Source: Chryseobacterium senegalense (lineage in GTDB: Bacteria > Bacteroidota > Bacteroidia > Flavobacteriales > Weeksellaceae). Taken from it: a DNA stretch of 64,000 bases. The notes below the pieces were generated by a model, which did no database searches, was not told where the DNA came from, and saw only the letters and a list, made by a program, of their open reading frames with translations. The stretch is from positions 350,589 to 414,588 of the forward strand of contig CYUH01000015.1 in assembly GCA_001403755.1 (NCBI GenBank). The letters are read 5' to 3'. Positions 43,437-53,220 of this stretch are shown piece by piece (within the stretch, counting starts at the first letter, position 1; the number at the start of each line of letters is the position of its first letter). The position numbers were made by a program, and so were the translations under genes.

Positions 43437-44819
43437 ATGACACATCAAATCGCCATCATTGGCCTTGGCTATGTAGGGCTTCCTTTGGCCCGACTTTTCG
43501 CTACGAAATACCCGGTGGTGGGTTTCGACATTAACCAAAAAAGAATTGCGGAGCTCCAGGAAGGTAAAGATTTAACGCTTGAAGTGGAAGAATCTTTGCT
43601 CAAATCGGTTTTGCTTTCCGATAATCCACTCGGTGAGAAGAACGGGGATTCCAAGAGTTCAACCGGGCATCAGGCTACGAATGGACTCTACTGTTCTTCC
43701 CAGCTCGAAGATCTTCATCACGCCAATATCTACATCATCACGGTTCCTACGCCGGTGGATAAGAATAATAAACCAGACCTTACGCCGCTGTATAAAGCGA
43801 GTGAAACTGTGGGGAAAGTCCTGAAAAAAGGAGACATCGTGGTCTATGAATCTACGGTGTATCCGGGTGCAACTGAGGAGGAGTGTATTCCGGTGCTCGA
43901 AAAAGTGTCGGGGTTAACATTCAATCAGGATTTTTTCGCAGGGTATTCTCCGGAGCGCATTAATCCCGGAGATAAAGAACATACCGTGGAGAAGATTCTG
44001 AAAGTCACTTCAGGCTCTACACCAGAAATTGGGAAAGTGGTGGATGAGTTGTATCGTGCTGTGATTACCGCGGGAACCCATCTTGCGCCATCTATTAAGG
44101 TTGCAGAAGCAGCTAAGGTCATTGAAAACTCTCAGCGCGACATCAATATCGCGTTTGTGAACGAGCTGGCGAAGATTTTTAACTTAATGGATCTCGATAC
44201 CCACGAGGTCTTGAAAGCAGCAGGAACCAAATGGAACTTTCTGCCTTTCAAACCCGGATTGGTCGGCGGACATTGCATTGGCGTTGACCCTTATTATCTG
44301 GCTCAAAAAGCCCAGGAACTCGGTTACCATCCCGAAATTATTTTGGCAGGACGCCGGATGAACGATTCTATGGGAGAATATGTTGCCTCGCAGGTCGTGA
44401 AGGCGATGATCAAAAAAAACATTACGATCAACGGAGCGCAGGTGCTGATGTTGGGCGTTACCTTCAAAGAAAACTGTCCGGATGTGCGCAATACCAAGAT
44501 TGTAGATGTTGTAGCCGCATTGAAAGACTACGGCATGAAGGTCACCATTTACGACCCCTGGGCAAAACCGGAAGAAGTAAAACATGAGTACGGATTGACT
44601 TGTTATAATACTTTACCCTGTCATTCCGGGCGCAGCGAGGAATCTATTTCCGCCGCGCAGCTGGAAAGCACCTCAGCATCCATCGAGAAATACGATGCAG
44701 TAGTCCTCGGAGTAGCCCACAACGAATTCCTGAACCTGGACCTGAACCTCAGCCTTAAGGAAAAGGCGGTGGTGTATGATGTGAAAGGCATCTTGCAGCA
44801 CGCAGACGCAAAATTATAA
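43437..44819 (+). CDS. UDP-N-acetyl-D-hexosamine 6-dehydrogenase (WbpO/TviB-like)
   Basis: This 460-residue nucleotide-sugar dehydrogenase has an N-terminal Rossmann motif [25 protein letters not shown], the central [10 protein letters not shown] block, and the catalytic cysteine in [12 protein letters not shown] (near residue 279). The TviB/WbpO group oxidises UDP-GalNAc or UDP-GlcNAc to the uronic acid, matching the epimerase at 38959. Residues ~395-415 are an unusual insertion ([10 protein letters not shown]...) encoded by a repeat-like sequence. A second unusual stretch is at ~63-82. The next gene starts 4 bp after the stop. Confidence 0.92.
   Translation: MTHQIAIIGLGYVGLPLARLFATKYPVVGFDINQKRIAELQEGKDLTLEVEESLLKSVLLSDNPLGEKNGDSKSSTGHQATNGLYCSSQLEDLHHANIYIITVPTPVDKNNKPDLTPLYKASETVGKVLKKGDIVVYESTVYPGATEEECIPVLEKVSGLTFNQDFFAGYSPERINPGDKEHTVEKILKVTSGSTPEIGKVVDELYRAVITAGTHLAPSIKVAEAAKVIENSQRDINIAFVNELAKIFNLMDLDTHEVLKAAGTKWNFLPFKPGLVGGHCIGVDPYYLAQKAQELGYHPEIILAGRRMNDSMGEYVASQVVKAMIKKNITINGAQVLMLGVTFKENCPDVRNTKIVDVVAALKDYGMKVTIYDPWAKPEEVKHEYGLTCYNTLPCHSGRSEESISAAQLESTSASIEKYDAVVLGVAHNEFLNLDLNLSLKEKAVVYDVKGILQHADAKL
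44616..44645 (+). repeat. REP-like sequence inside the WbpO/TviB coding region
   Basis: TGTCATTCCGGGCGCAGCGA followed by GGAATCT is an interrupted palindrome (ATTCC...GGAAT) of the kind dispersed in Bacteroidota genomes and related to the GTCATTCCGG repeats at 62.4-63.3 kb. It is in frame and adds residues near 394-403. Confidence 0.6.
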
Positions 44820-44823
44820 TCCA

Positions 44824-45990
44824 ATGAAAATAACCATTGTAGGAACAGGATATGTAGGGCTTTCCAATGCCCTTTTGCTGGCGCAGCACCATGAGGTGAT
44901 GGCGTTGGACATTGTTCCGGAAAAAGTGGCAATGCTCAATGCACAGGTGTCACCGATTGAGGATCACGAAATCAGTGATTTTCTTCAAAATAAACCTTTA
45001 CAGTTTAAAGCCACCACCGATCAGCAGGAAGCGTACCAGAACGCCGATTATGTGATCGTGGCGACTCCGACCGATTACGATCCCAAAACCAATTACTTTA
45101 ACACCAGCAGTGTCGAAACAGTGATTGCTGACGTTAAAAAATACCGACCGCAAGCGGTGATCATTATCAAATCTACGGTGCCGGTGGGTTTTACTGAAGA
45201 TTTGAAAAAGAAACTGGATTTTCAGAACATCATCTTTTCCCCAGAATTCTTGCGGGAGGGAAAGGCGCTGTATGACAATTTATATCCCTCTAGAATCATC
45301 ATTGGCGAACAGAGCCACAGAGCAGAGGTTTTTGCAGAACTCCTCAAGGAGGGGGCGATCAAAAAAGACATTCCGGTGTTATTCACCCATTCCACAGAAG
45401 CGGAAGCGATTAAACTCTTCTCCAATACCTATCTTGCATTAAGGGTGGCGTATTTCAACGAACTCGACAGTTATGCGCAGACGCATCAGCTCGACAGCCG
45501 CCAGATCATCGAAGGCGTAGGTTTGGATCCCCGCATTGGTTCGCATTACAACAACCCGTCTTTTGGTTACGGTGGTTATTGTCTTCCGAAAGATACCAAA
45601 CAGCTGTTGGCCAATTACGACAGTGTGCCGAACAATATCATTCAGGCCATTGTGGACGCCAACCGAACCAGAAAAGACTTTATCGCAGATTCTATATTGG
45701 CGAAAAACCCAAAAAAAGTTGGGGTGTACCGTTTAATTATGAAATCCGGTTCCGACAATTTCCGGGCTTCAGCGATCCAGGGCGTGATGAAGCGCATCAA
45801 AGCCAAAGGCGTGGAAGTGGTGGTGTACGAACCCGTAATGAAAGAGGAAACCTTCTTCGGTTCGCGCGTCACCAAAGATTTGGAAAGTTTTAAACAGGAA
45901 TGCGACGTAATCATCTCCAACCGCAAAGCACCCGAACTCGCCGATGTGGAAGAGAAAGTTTATACGAGGGATTTGTTTGGGAATGATTGA
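44824..45990 (+). CDS. ugd: UDP-glucose 6-dehydrogenase-like enzyme
   Basis: This 388-residue enzyme has an N-terminal [11 protein letters not shown]ossmann motif, [31 protein letters not shown] and the catalytic cysteine in [13 protein letters not shown]. These are UDP-glucose dehydrogenase motifs, so UDP-glucuronate is the likely product. It is the shorter single-subunit type (~390 residues) seen in E. coli capsule loci. It lies 4 bp after the WbpO-like gene and 23 bp before the LegB-like gene. Confidence 0.93.
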   Translation: MKITIVGTGYVGLSNALLLAQHHEVMALDIVPEKVAMLNAQVSPIEDHEISDFLQNKPLQFKATTDQQEAYQNADYVIVATPTDYDPKTNYFNTSSVETVIADVKKYRPQAVIIIKSTVPVGFTEDLKKKLDFQNIIFSPEFLREGKALYDNLYPSRIIIGEQSHRAEVFAELLKEGAIKKDIPVLFTHSTEAEAIKLFSNTYLALRVAYFNELDSYAQTHQLDSRQIIEGVGLDPRIGSHYNNPSFGYGGYCLPKDTKQLLANYDSVPNNIIQAIVDANRTRKDFIADSILAKNPKKVGVYRLIMKSGSDNFRASAIQGVMKRIKAKGVEVVVYEPVMKEETFFGSRVTKDLESFKQECDVIISNRKAPELADVEEKVYTRDLFGND

Positions 45991-46013
45991 AATTAGAAAT
46001 TTAAGAAAGTTTG

Positions 46014-47201
46014 ATGAATATTTTAAATCTCATTGGCAGAACGAAGGAATTGTTTTCAAAAGACCTTTATCAGTATGAAACACAGCTTAAGGAAATCGTT
46101 TCAGCCTCTTCATTTCTTGTTATAGGAGGTGCTGGTTCTATCGGATCTGCTACCACAAAAGAAATATTTAAACGTAATCCAAAGAAACTCCATGTTGTCG
46201 ATATTAGTGAAAACAATATGGTCGAACTGGTACGCGATATCCGCAGTTCTTTCGGTTATATTGATGGTGATTTTCAGACCTTTGCATTGGATATTGGGTC
46301 GGTAGAATATGATGCCTTTTGGGAAGCGGATGGAGATTATGATTATGTTCTGAATTTATCTGCACTCAAGCATGTACGAAGTGAAAAAGATCCTTATACC
46401 TTGATGAGGATGATCGATGTCAATGTTTTTAACACAGATAAAACATTGCAACAGTCCATTGAGAAAGGGGTGAAGAAATATTTTTGCGTCTCGACCGATA
46501 AGGCGGCAAATCCCGTGAATATGATGGGAGCTTCCAAAAGAATTATGGAAATGTTTCTCATGCGAAAAAGTAAAGAAATAGCAATTTCTACCGCTCGTTT
46601 TGCCAATGTTGCATTTTCTGATGGATCTTTATTGCATGGTTTTAATAAAAGAATTGAGAAGAAGCAACCTATTGTAGCACCCAATGATATCAAACGCTAT
46701 TTTGTAACCCCAAAAGAGTCCGGTGAATTATGTTTGATGTCTTGTATTTTTGGTGAAAACAGAGATATTTTCTTTCCAAAATTAAGCGAAAATTTACACC
46801 TGATTACTTTTGCGGAAATCGCGGTAAAATACCTTGAAGAAATTGGTTATGAACCTTATTTGTGTAAAGATGAGGATGAAGCAAGAGTTCTCGTTGAAAC
46901 TTTTCCGCAGGAAGGAAAATGGCCTTGCCTTTTTACATCAAGTGACACAACGGGCGAGAAAGATTTCGAAGAGTTCTTTACCGATACAGAAACTTTGGAT
47001 ATGAACAGTTTCGAAAATTTAGGCGTGATTAAAAATGAACTCAATATTGAAGAAGATAAAATTCATTTATTTGAAACTACAATCAATGCATTAAAGACTG
47101 CGCGTAAATGGAATAAAGATGAGATTGTTGATTTGTTCTTTAAGATGATTCCCGAGTTCGGACATAAAGAAACGGGTAAATATTTGGATTCTAAAATGTA
47201 A
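46014..47201 (+). CDS. Nucleotide-sugar 4,6-dehydratase (LegB/CapD-like)
   Basis: This ~395-residue SDR has GGAGSIGSATTKEIF, LNLSALKHVRSEKDP, and the STDKAANPVN block containing the Thr-Asp-Lys catalytic motif of the PglF/CapD 4,6-dehydratases. MGASKR replaces the classical YxxxK tyrosine with methionine, as is normal in this group. The likely product is a 4-keto-6-deoxy-HexNAc nucleotide. The aminotransferase gene begins 3 bp downstream, in the LegB-LegC order of legionaminic/bacillosamine-type pathways. The ATG at 46014 is used rather than TTG at 46011. Confidence 0.88.
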   Translation: MNILNLIGRTKELFSKDLYQYETQLKEIVSASSFLVIGGAGSIGSATTKEIFKRNPKKLHVVDISENNMVELVRDIRSSFGYIDGDFQTFALDIGSVEYDAFWEADGDYDYVLNLSALKHVRSEKDPYTLMRMIDVNVFNTDKTLQQSIEKGVKKYFCVSTDKAANPVNMMGASKRIMEMFLMRKSKEIAISTARFANVAFSDGSLLHGFNKRIEKKQPIVAPNDIKRYFVTPKESGELCLMSCIFGENRDIFFPKLSENLHLITFAEIAVKYLEEIGYEPYLCKDEDEARVLVETFPQEGKWPCLFTSSDTTGEKDFEEFFTDTETLDMNSFENLGVIKNELNIEEDKIHLFETTINALKTARKWNKDEIVDLFFKMIPEFGHKETGKYLDSKM

Positions 47202-47203
47202 CG

Positions 47204-48346
47204 ATGGAAAGTATTCAAAATTTGATCTCTTTTGTAAGAGAACATTATAACTCAGATCTGTTCATTCCACTTCACGAACCGCGTTTCCGGGGCAATGAAA
47301 AAAAATATTTGGCAGAAACGATTGATTCTACTTTCGTCTCATCTGTAGGTGCATTTGTCGATCAGTTCGAGATTATGATGCAGGACATTACAGGTGCAGC
47401 TAAATCTGTGGCTGTAGTAAATGGAACCGCATCTTTGCAGGTGGCGCTGAGATTAGCAGGGGTAAAAAAAGATGATGAAGTCATCACGCAAGCACTTACC
47501 TTTATTGCAACAGCCAATGCAATCATTTATAACAATGCAGTTCCGGTGTTTGTAGATGTAGATTTAGATACGATGGGACTTTCACCCAAAGCATTGGAGA
47601 ATTTTTTAGAAGAATTTGGAGAGTTGCGGGAAGATGGTTGCTACAATAAATCTACCGGGCGAAGAATCGCTGCCTGTATGCCGATGCATACCTTCGGTTT
47701 TCCGGTTCATTTAGATGAATTAATAATAGTTTGCCACAAATGGCGAATTCCGTTGGTGGAAGATGCCGCAGAATCTTTAGGAAGCATTTATAAAGGAAAA
47801 CATACAGGAACCATCGGTTTAATCAGTGGGTTTTCTTTCAACGGAAACAAGATTGTTACCAGCGGTGGTGGCGGTGCAATAGTTACGAATGATATTGAAC
47901 TGGGAACTCAGGCAAAATATCTTACGACCACTGCAAAACGCCCGCATCCGTATGAGTTTTTTCACGACGAATTGGGATACAATTTCAGAATGCCCAATCT
48001 GAATGCTGCCTTAGCTTGTGCCCAATTGGAATCTCTAAATGGTTTTCTTGAAGATAAAAGAATCTTAGCGAATAAATATGCAGCGTTTTTCAAAAAATCC
48101 GGAATTAAATTCAGACAGGAAGCTGCCGACACCAAAGCCAACTATTGGCTGATGTGTGTTGAGTTGAATAATAAAGCGGAGAGAGAAGAGTTTTTAAAAA
48201 CTACCAACGACCAGGGCGTGATGACACGTCCGATTTGGAATTTGATGTACCGTTTGCCCATGTATGCGCATTGTCAGCGTGATGCTCAAACAAATGCTGA
48301 GTTTTTAGAAGAAAGAATTGTAAATATCCCAAGCAGTGCAAGATAA
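47204..48346 (+). CDS. LegC-family PLP aminotransferase
   Basis: This 380-residue DegT/DnrJ/EryC1-type aminotransferase has VNGTASLQVALRLAG for cofactor phosphate binding, VEDAAESLGS, and the likely PLP lysine in FNGNKIVTSGGGG. The N-terminal FIPLHEPRFRGNEKKYL is a LegC signature. It should aminate the C4 keto group made by the preceding dehydratase. The acetyltransferase gene overlaps its 3' end by 11 bp. Confidence 0.9.
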   Translation: MESIQNLISFVREHYNSDLFIPLHEPRFRGNEKKYLAETIDSTFVSSVGAFVDQFEIMMQDITGAAKSVAVVNGTASLQVALRLAGVKKDDEVITQALTFIATANAIIYNNAVPVFVDVDLDTMGLSPKALENFLEEFGELREDGCYNKSTGRRIAACMPMHTFGFPVHLDELIIVCHKWRIPLVEDAAESLGSIYKGKHTGTIGLISGFSFNGNKIVTSGGGGAIVTNDIELGTQAKYLTTTAKRPHPYEFFHDELGYNFRMPNLNAALACAQLESLNGFLEDKRILANKYAAFFKKSGIKFRQEAADTKANYWLMCVELNNKAEREEFLKTTNDQGVMTRPIWNLMYRLPMYAHCQRDAQTNAEFLEERIVNIPSSAR

Positions 48347-48956
48347 AAAAATAGCGATAATAGGATATTCAGGACATTCTTTTGTTGTTTTAGATGCAGC
48401 AAAACAGATGGGTCTGGAGGTTAAGTATTATTGCGAAAGAAATCAGGTTTCCTTCAATCCTTTTGAGATTAATTATTTAGGAGATGAAGGAAGCGAATCT
48501 TTTAACTGGAATGCGGTTGATGGCTTTATCTTAGGAATTGGTGACAATAAAATCCGTCAGAAAGTGGCAGATTTAATTGTAACCAAGAAAAAAACAATAT
48601 TAAATGTGGTCCATCCTTCCTCAATTATAAGTAATTATGCGACCGTGGGAATCGGGAATTTTATTGCTGCAAACGTTAACGTTAATGCGCTCGCTTCAAT
48701 TGGCGACCATTGTATTTTAAATACAGGATGCATTGTAGAACACGAATGTGTCATTGAAAATGGTGTACACATCGCACCGGGAGCAGTTTTAGCAGGAAAT
48801 GTATTGGTTGGTGAAAATTCCTTTGTCGGCGCTAATTCGGTAGTAAAACAAGGGGTGAAAATTGGAAAAGATGTAACTGTTGGGGCAGGCAGCGTAGTAA
48901 TTAAAGATATTCCTGATCATGAAACTTGGGTTGGGAATCCTGCAAAAAAAATATAG
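48336..48956 (+). CDS. PglD/NeuD-like sugar N-acetyltransferase
   Basis: The GTG start at 48336 lies inside the LegC gene. The 206-residue protein has an N-terminal PglD-type nucleotide-sugar domain (IAIIGYSGHSFVVLDAA) and a C-terminal left-handed beta-helix from hexapeptide repeats (VGIGNFIAANVNVNALASIG, HIAPGAVLAGNVLVGENSFVG). The conserved acetyl-CoA/catalytic histidine region NTGCIVEHE is present. It should acetylate the new 4-amino group, giving a 2,4-diacetamido-2,4,6-trideoxyhexose nucleotide (LegH/PglD role). Confidence 0.88.
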   Translation: MQDKKIAIIGYSGHSFVVLDAAKQMGLEVKYYCERNQVSFNPFEINYLGDEGSESFNWNAVDGFILGIGDNKIRQKVADLIVTKKKTILNVVHPSSIISNYATVGIGNFIAANVNVNALASIGDHCILNTGCIVEHECVIENGVHIAPGAVLAGNVLVGENSFVGANSVVKQGVKIGKDVTVGAGSVVIKDIPDHETWVGNPAKKI

Positions 48957-48972
48957 TTAAAGCCATTTATTT

Positions 48973-50013
48973 ATGTACACAAAACATCTCATCTCCAAAA
49001 ATACCACAGTAAGGCAAGCATTACAAAAATTAGACGAATTAAGGCAGGATGCTATTTTGTTTGTGACAGACAACGGGAAACTTATTGGTTCTATAACCGA
49101 TGGTGACCTCAGGAGAGGATTTATCAAAGGTCTTGGTTTTGAAGACGAGATTTTAAGTTTTGTTCAACCCAATCCTGAATTTATTTACGAGAATGAATTC
49201 GACCAAAATAAACTGGAAACCTTAAGAAAAAAGAATTACAAATTATTGCCCATCCTCAACCGGGATCATATAATTGTGGATATCCTCAATTTCCGGCTTA
49301 AAACGACTTTGCTGCCGGTGGATGCAGTGCTGATGGCGGGCGGCAAAGGCTCACGCCTTAGACCACTCACCAACAACACCCCTAAACCCCTTCTGAAAGT
49401 GGGCGAAAAGCCAATCATAGAATACAATATAGACCGCTTGGCTAAAGTCGGAGTCAATACGGTTTACCTCAGCATCAATTATCTCGGCGAACAGTTGGAG
49501 TCTTATTTTGGCGACGGAACCGAAAAAAATATTTCCATCAAATATATTCGCGAAACCAAACCATTGGGAACCATTGGGTCGGTGATGCTGGTTGATGATT
49601 TTCAAAATGAAGAGATCATTGTGATGAACAGCGATTTACTCACCAATATTGATTTCGCGGATTTCTATAAAGCGTTCAAAGAAGCTGATGCCGATATGGC
49701 CGTAGCATCGGTGTCCTATCACGTCGATATTCCGTATGCGGTGTTGGAAACCGATGAAACCCAAAAAGTGCAGTCACTCAAAGAGAAACCGAGATATACC
49801 TATTTTTCCAATGCAGGCATTTATCTCCTGAAAACCAAAATTTTGGAAATGATTCCTAAAGATGAGTTTTTTGATATTACCACGCTCATGGATAAAGTGA
49901 TCGAAATGGACCGCAAACTCATTACCTATCCCATCAACGGATACTGGCTGGATATTGGCAGAATGGAAGATTATAAAAAAGCGCAGGAAGATATTAAGCA
50001 TATTCAACTGTAA
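48973..50013 (+). CDS. CBS-domain sugar-1-phosphate nucleotidyltransferase (PtmE-like)
   Basis: This 346-residue protein has two CBS motifs in residues ~1-115 (ITDGDLRRGFIKG), then a nucleotidyltransferase domain from ~117: VLMAGGKGSRLRPLTNNTPK, VGEKPIIEYNI, NSDLLTNIDF and GYWLDIGRMEDY. The same architecture is found in PtmE, which makes GDP-glucosamine for the Campylobacter legionaminate pathway. With LegB/LegC/acetyltransferase just upstream, it probably supplies the activated amino sugar. The nucleotide (GDP or other) is not proven. By eye, the 5' third is more AT-rich than the rest. Confidence 0.87.
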   Translation: MYTKHLISKNTTVRQALQKLDELRQDAILFVTDNGKLIGSITDGDLRRGFIKGLGFEDEILSFVQPNPEFIYENEFDQNKLETLRKKNYKLLPILNRDHIIVDILNFRLKTTLLPVDAVLMAGGKGSRLRPLTNNTPKPLLKVGEKPIIEYNIDRLAKVGVNTVYLSINYLGEQLESYFGDGTEKNISIKYIRETKPLGTIGSVMLVDDFQNEEIIVMNSDLLTNIDFADFYKAFKEADADMAVASVSYHVDIPYAVLETDETQKVQSLKEKPRYTYFSNAGIYLLKTKILEMIPKDEFFDITTLMDKVIEMDRKLITYPINGYWLDIGRMEDYKKAQEDIKHIQL

Positions 50014-50030
50014 GAGACCCTAAAGGAATT

Positions 50031-51152
50031 ATGAATAAGAGCATCCTCATTATAGCGCCCCACGACAAACACCTCACTAACTTCAGCAAACACTTGGAGG
50101 AAATTAAATCTAATGAGTATTCAGTGGATCATTTTGCTTTGTCTTATGGAGGTGAAAATGCTTCGTTTCGGGAAACTTTGTACCTTAAGAAACATTTCCC
50201 GGCATTTTTTTACCGGTATTTTGCCGGCTTGCTGATATATATCGATGTCATATTGACCTTCCGGAAGATTAAAACTCATTACGACTTAATCAACATTCAT
50301 TTCGTGACCCTGCATTCTTTTTTCCTTTTGCCTTTCCTCAAAAAAAAAGCAGCAAAATTAATACTGACGCCGTGGGGAAGCGATGCCTTGCGGGTGAATC
50401 ATCCCGTAGTAGTGTGGTGTCTTAGAAAGCTCTATGCAGCGGCGGATTATGTTACGCTAGCGAACATCCGTTTCAGGCAGGATGTGCTTAAGAAGTTTAA
50501 TTTCGATCCAAACAAAATTGTGGAATTAAGTTACGGCGCGGAAATGATTGATGTAATTGGCGAAGAAAAAGTGTTACCTGCTGAAGCAAAAAAAAGAATT
50601 GGATTCCCCGATTCCTTCATTATCACCGTGGGATATAACCGAAGTCCGTTGCAGAATCATCGCAGTATCATTCAGGCTATCATTGCCTGCAAAGACCAAC
50701 TGCCTGAAAATTTGTGTGTCGCATTTCCATTTACCTACAATGGTACTCTCGAGCCCTACAAATCTGAACTTAAAAGTATATTAGACGAGGCGAAAATCGA
50801 TGGTGTTTTCTTCGAAAGCTTTCTTTCAAACGAAAAACTCCGTGATCTCATTTATGCCACCGACTTATTTGTGCATGCCCAGGAAACCGACGCTAACAGT
50901 GCCAGTTTGCAGGAATATTTATTAGCAGGTAAAACGGTAATTAACGGAAGTTGGCTCCAGTATGACCAATTAGAGAAAATAACCAAACCCTATTATTTGG
51001 CCTGTGATCCGCACAGCATTTACCAGGCACTGCAGGAAGTCATTGCATCAGATTTCCAGAGCAAGGTACAGTCTTATCACGTGGAAGAAATTAGGAGATT
51101 TGGTTGGAAGAAAAAGATTGTAGAGTGGAATAATTTTTTTATAAAAAACTGA
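50031..51152 (+). CDS. Glycosyltransferase, GT4-like
   Basis: This 373-residue GT-B protein has a C-terminal region with HAQETDANSASLQEYLLAGK (the nucleotide-sugar binding EX7E-like segment) and NRSPLQNHRSIIQAI. The N-terminal acceptor domain includes LILTPWGSDALR. The donor and acceptor are not determinable. It is the first of five glycosyltransferases in the locus. Its stop overlaps the flippase start by one base (TGATG). Confidence 0.82.
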   Translation: MNKSILIIAPHDKHLTNFSKHLEEIKSNEYSVDHFALSYGGENASFRETLYLKKHFPAFFYRYFAGLLIYIDVILTFRKIKTHYDLINIHFVTLHSFFLLPFLKKKAAKLILTPWGSDALRVNHPVVVWCLRKLYAAADYVTLANIRFRQDVLKKFNFDPNKIVELSYGAEMIDVIGEEKVLPAEAKKRIGFPDSFIITVGYNRSPLQNHRSIIQAIIACKDQLPENLCVAFPFTYNGTLEPYKSELKSILDEAKIDGVFFESFLSNEKLRDLIYATDLFVHAQETDANSASLQEYLLAGKTVINGSWLQYDQLEKITKPYYLACDPHSIYQALQEVIASDFQSKVQSYHVEEIRRFGWKKKIVEWNNFFIKN

Positions 51153-52603
51153 TGGAAGAAACTGATTCACAAAGTAAAGTGAATATAAAAATAAAAAAAG
51201 GGTTAAAATGGAATCTTTATAATCAGATTGCGACCCAAGTAATTTTTATGTGGTTTGGGATCTATCTAGCAAGATTATTAGGTCCCGACGCATTTGGATT
51301 GGTGGGCATGGTGACTGTTTTATCTGGGTTTGCAAGTATATTTGTAGATTTTGGATTTGCTTCTTCAGTGATTTATTATAAAATCAATACAAAAAATCAA
51401 CTATCCAGTATTTTTTGGTTTAATCTCCTCCTAGGAATTTTCATCTATTTGTTATTTTTTGCCGCAGCGCCCCTCATTGCAGACTTTTATAATGAACCCC
51501 AACTGGTCTCATTGACTCGTATGGTAACCATTGGCATTGTTATTTCGGCTTTCTCGTCTTTACAGAGCACACTGCTTACAAAGGATATTAATTTTAGGAA
51601 GAAGGTTATTATACAATGGTCCAGTACACTGCTTAGCTATACAGTAGGATTTTATTGTGCTTTTCAAGGCTACGGAGTATGGAGTATTGTCTTCATGTCA
51701 CTCACTGCAAGTATTGTAACAACTATTAGTTTATGGTATACAACAGAATGGAAGCCTTCATTATATTTTTCATTATCTGATTTAAAACCACTTTTAAAAT
51801 ATAGTACCAGCGTAGGAGCAAACAGTACTTTTAGTTATTTAACCCGAAATGCAGATAATTTCATTGTAGCAAAATTTATCGGTCAATCAGCTTTGGGTTT
51901 ATATTCGACAGCATACAGAATAATGATGCTTCCTGTAAGTAATATTTCATCCATTTTTTCGTCGGTGTTGTTTGCGGGTTTTGCGAAAAGTAAAGACCGC
52001 AGCCACATTGCTTCAATTTACTTGAAAACGATTTCCGTTATTTCATTTGTCACTTTTCCACTAATGGTAGGGGTTTATTGCGTAGCGACAGAATTTATTA
52101 ATATTTTTTATGGAGCAGAATGGATAGAAGCAATTCCTTTGATTAAAATTCTGTCCTTGCTTGGAGCTGTCCAATCTATACTTTCATTAAATGGAATATT
52201 GTTCAATGCTGTGGGAAAACCAAAACTAGCACTATATGCCACGTTCTTATTTAATGTAATATTAATACCCTCTTGGTTCTTGGGAATCAAAATGGATGGA
52301 ATAGTAGGTTTTACCCTTGCTTATTTCATTGTTTCCTTGGTGGGAAGTATATTCATTTTATATAATGCCATTCGCTTTATAAACCTTACATTAATTGATG
52401 TCTTTACCTCAGTAAAGAAGCCAGTATTGGGCAGCATTTTAATTTATTTGTCGCTCGTAATAGTACAGGAATATGCATTAACCGGTATGGAGATTTGGTT
52501 TATTTTTGTGAGTAAAGTGATCGTAGGGTGTGTTGTTTATCTTGTATACTCTCTGGTGTTTCAAAAGGATATTATTAGCATACTAAAAAAAATAAAAAAT
52601 TAG
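51152..52603 (+). CDS. wzx: Wzx-type oligosaccharide flippase (MOP superfamily)
   Basis: This 483-residue polytopic protein has about 12-14 hydrophobic segments and the family opening [21 protein letters not shown] and [15 protein letters not shown]. It should flip undecaprenyl-linked repeat units to the periplasmic face. The neighbours are glycosyltransferases and a Wzy candidate, consistent with a Wzx/Wzy route. Codons are notably AT-rich. Confidence 0.9.
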   Translation: MEETDSQSKVNIKIKKGLKWNLYNQIATQVIFMWFGIYLARLLGPDAFGLVGMVTVLSGFASIFVDFGFASSVIYYKINTKNQLSSIFWFNLLLGIFIYLLFFAAAPLIADFYNEPQLVSLTRMVTIGIVISAFSSLQSTLLTKDINFRKKVIIQWSSTLLSYTVGFYCAFQGYGVWSIVFMSLTASIVTTISLWYTTEWKPSLYFSLSDLKPLLKYSTSVGANSTFSYLTRNADNFIVAKFIGQSALGLYSTAYRIMMLPVSNISSIFSSVLFAGFAKSKDRSHIASIYLKTISVISFVTFPLMVGVYCVATEFINIFYGAEWIEAIPLIKILSLLGAVQSILSLNGILFNAVGKPKLALYATFLFNVILIPSWFLGIKMDGIVGFTLAYFIVSLVGSIFILYNAIRFINLTLIDVFTSVKKPVLGSILIYLSLVIVQEYALTGMEIWFIFVSKVIVGCVVYLVYSLVFQKDIISILKKIKN

Positions 52604-52605
52604 AC

Positions 52606-53148
52606 ATGAACCCATTAAAGAAAAAGTTAAAAGCATTAATCCGAATATTTATTCCTGTCAATCCTAACCCTATTAAATACAAAATTGGTAATGTTACGCA
52701 TCATAATTCACATGTAGATACATTGTTACCTCAATTTGTTACAATTGGTGATAATTTTATATCAGCTCCGGGATCGAAAATCTTGGCGCATGATGCAAGT
52801 TTGTTTCTATACAGCAAAGAATATAGATGCGAAAAAACTATTATCGGAAATAATGTTTTTTTAGGAGCCAATGCGGTTGTTTTGCCCGGTGTTACTATTG
52901 GTGATGGAGCAATTATTGGTGCAGGTTCCGTCGTAACTAAAGATATCCCTCCTTTTACCGTGTATGCTGGCAATCCGGCCACTTACCGTTGTACGGTTGA
53001 GGAATACCATGCAAAATCAAAAACCAGAAATGTGCTGTATGCGGCACCGGAATCTTTTTCTTTGTTTTTTTCTGGACAGCGAATTAATCAAGAGCAAGTA
53101 ATAGAATTTCAGGAGCAAGTATTGGCAGATTACAAAAAGCGTAATTAA
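52606..53148 (+). CDS. Hexapeptide-repeat O-acyltransferase
   Basis: This 180-residue protein has a basic N-terminus followed by left-handed beta-helix repeats ([60 protein letters not shown]). The catalytic-type histidine lies in ILAHDAS. It is probably a sugar O-acetyltransferase (LacA/WbbJ group) decorating the polymer. Its position 2 bp after wzx places it in the same transcript. Confidence 0.86.
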   Translation: MNPLKKKLKALIRIFIPVNPNPIKYKIGNVTHHNSHVDTLLPQFVTIGDNFISAPGSKILAHDASLFLYSKEYRCEKTIIGNNVFLGANAVVLPGVTIGDGAIIGAGSVVTKDIPPFTVYAGNPATYRCTVEEYHAKSKTRNVLYAAPESFSLFFSGQRINQEQVIEFQEQVLADYKKRN

Positions 53149-53220
53149 AATAACAAAAATATCGAAGTGCCAAAGCAATGTTTATACAAAGCAAATTTTA
53201 TTTATTACTATAATATTTAA

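Noticed and set aside
46014..50013. Complete legionaminic (sialic-acid-like) pathway
   Set aside because: No synthase, hydrolysing epimerase or CMP transferase in the locus; only the first steps are encoded.
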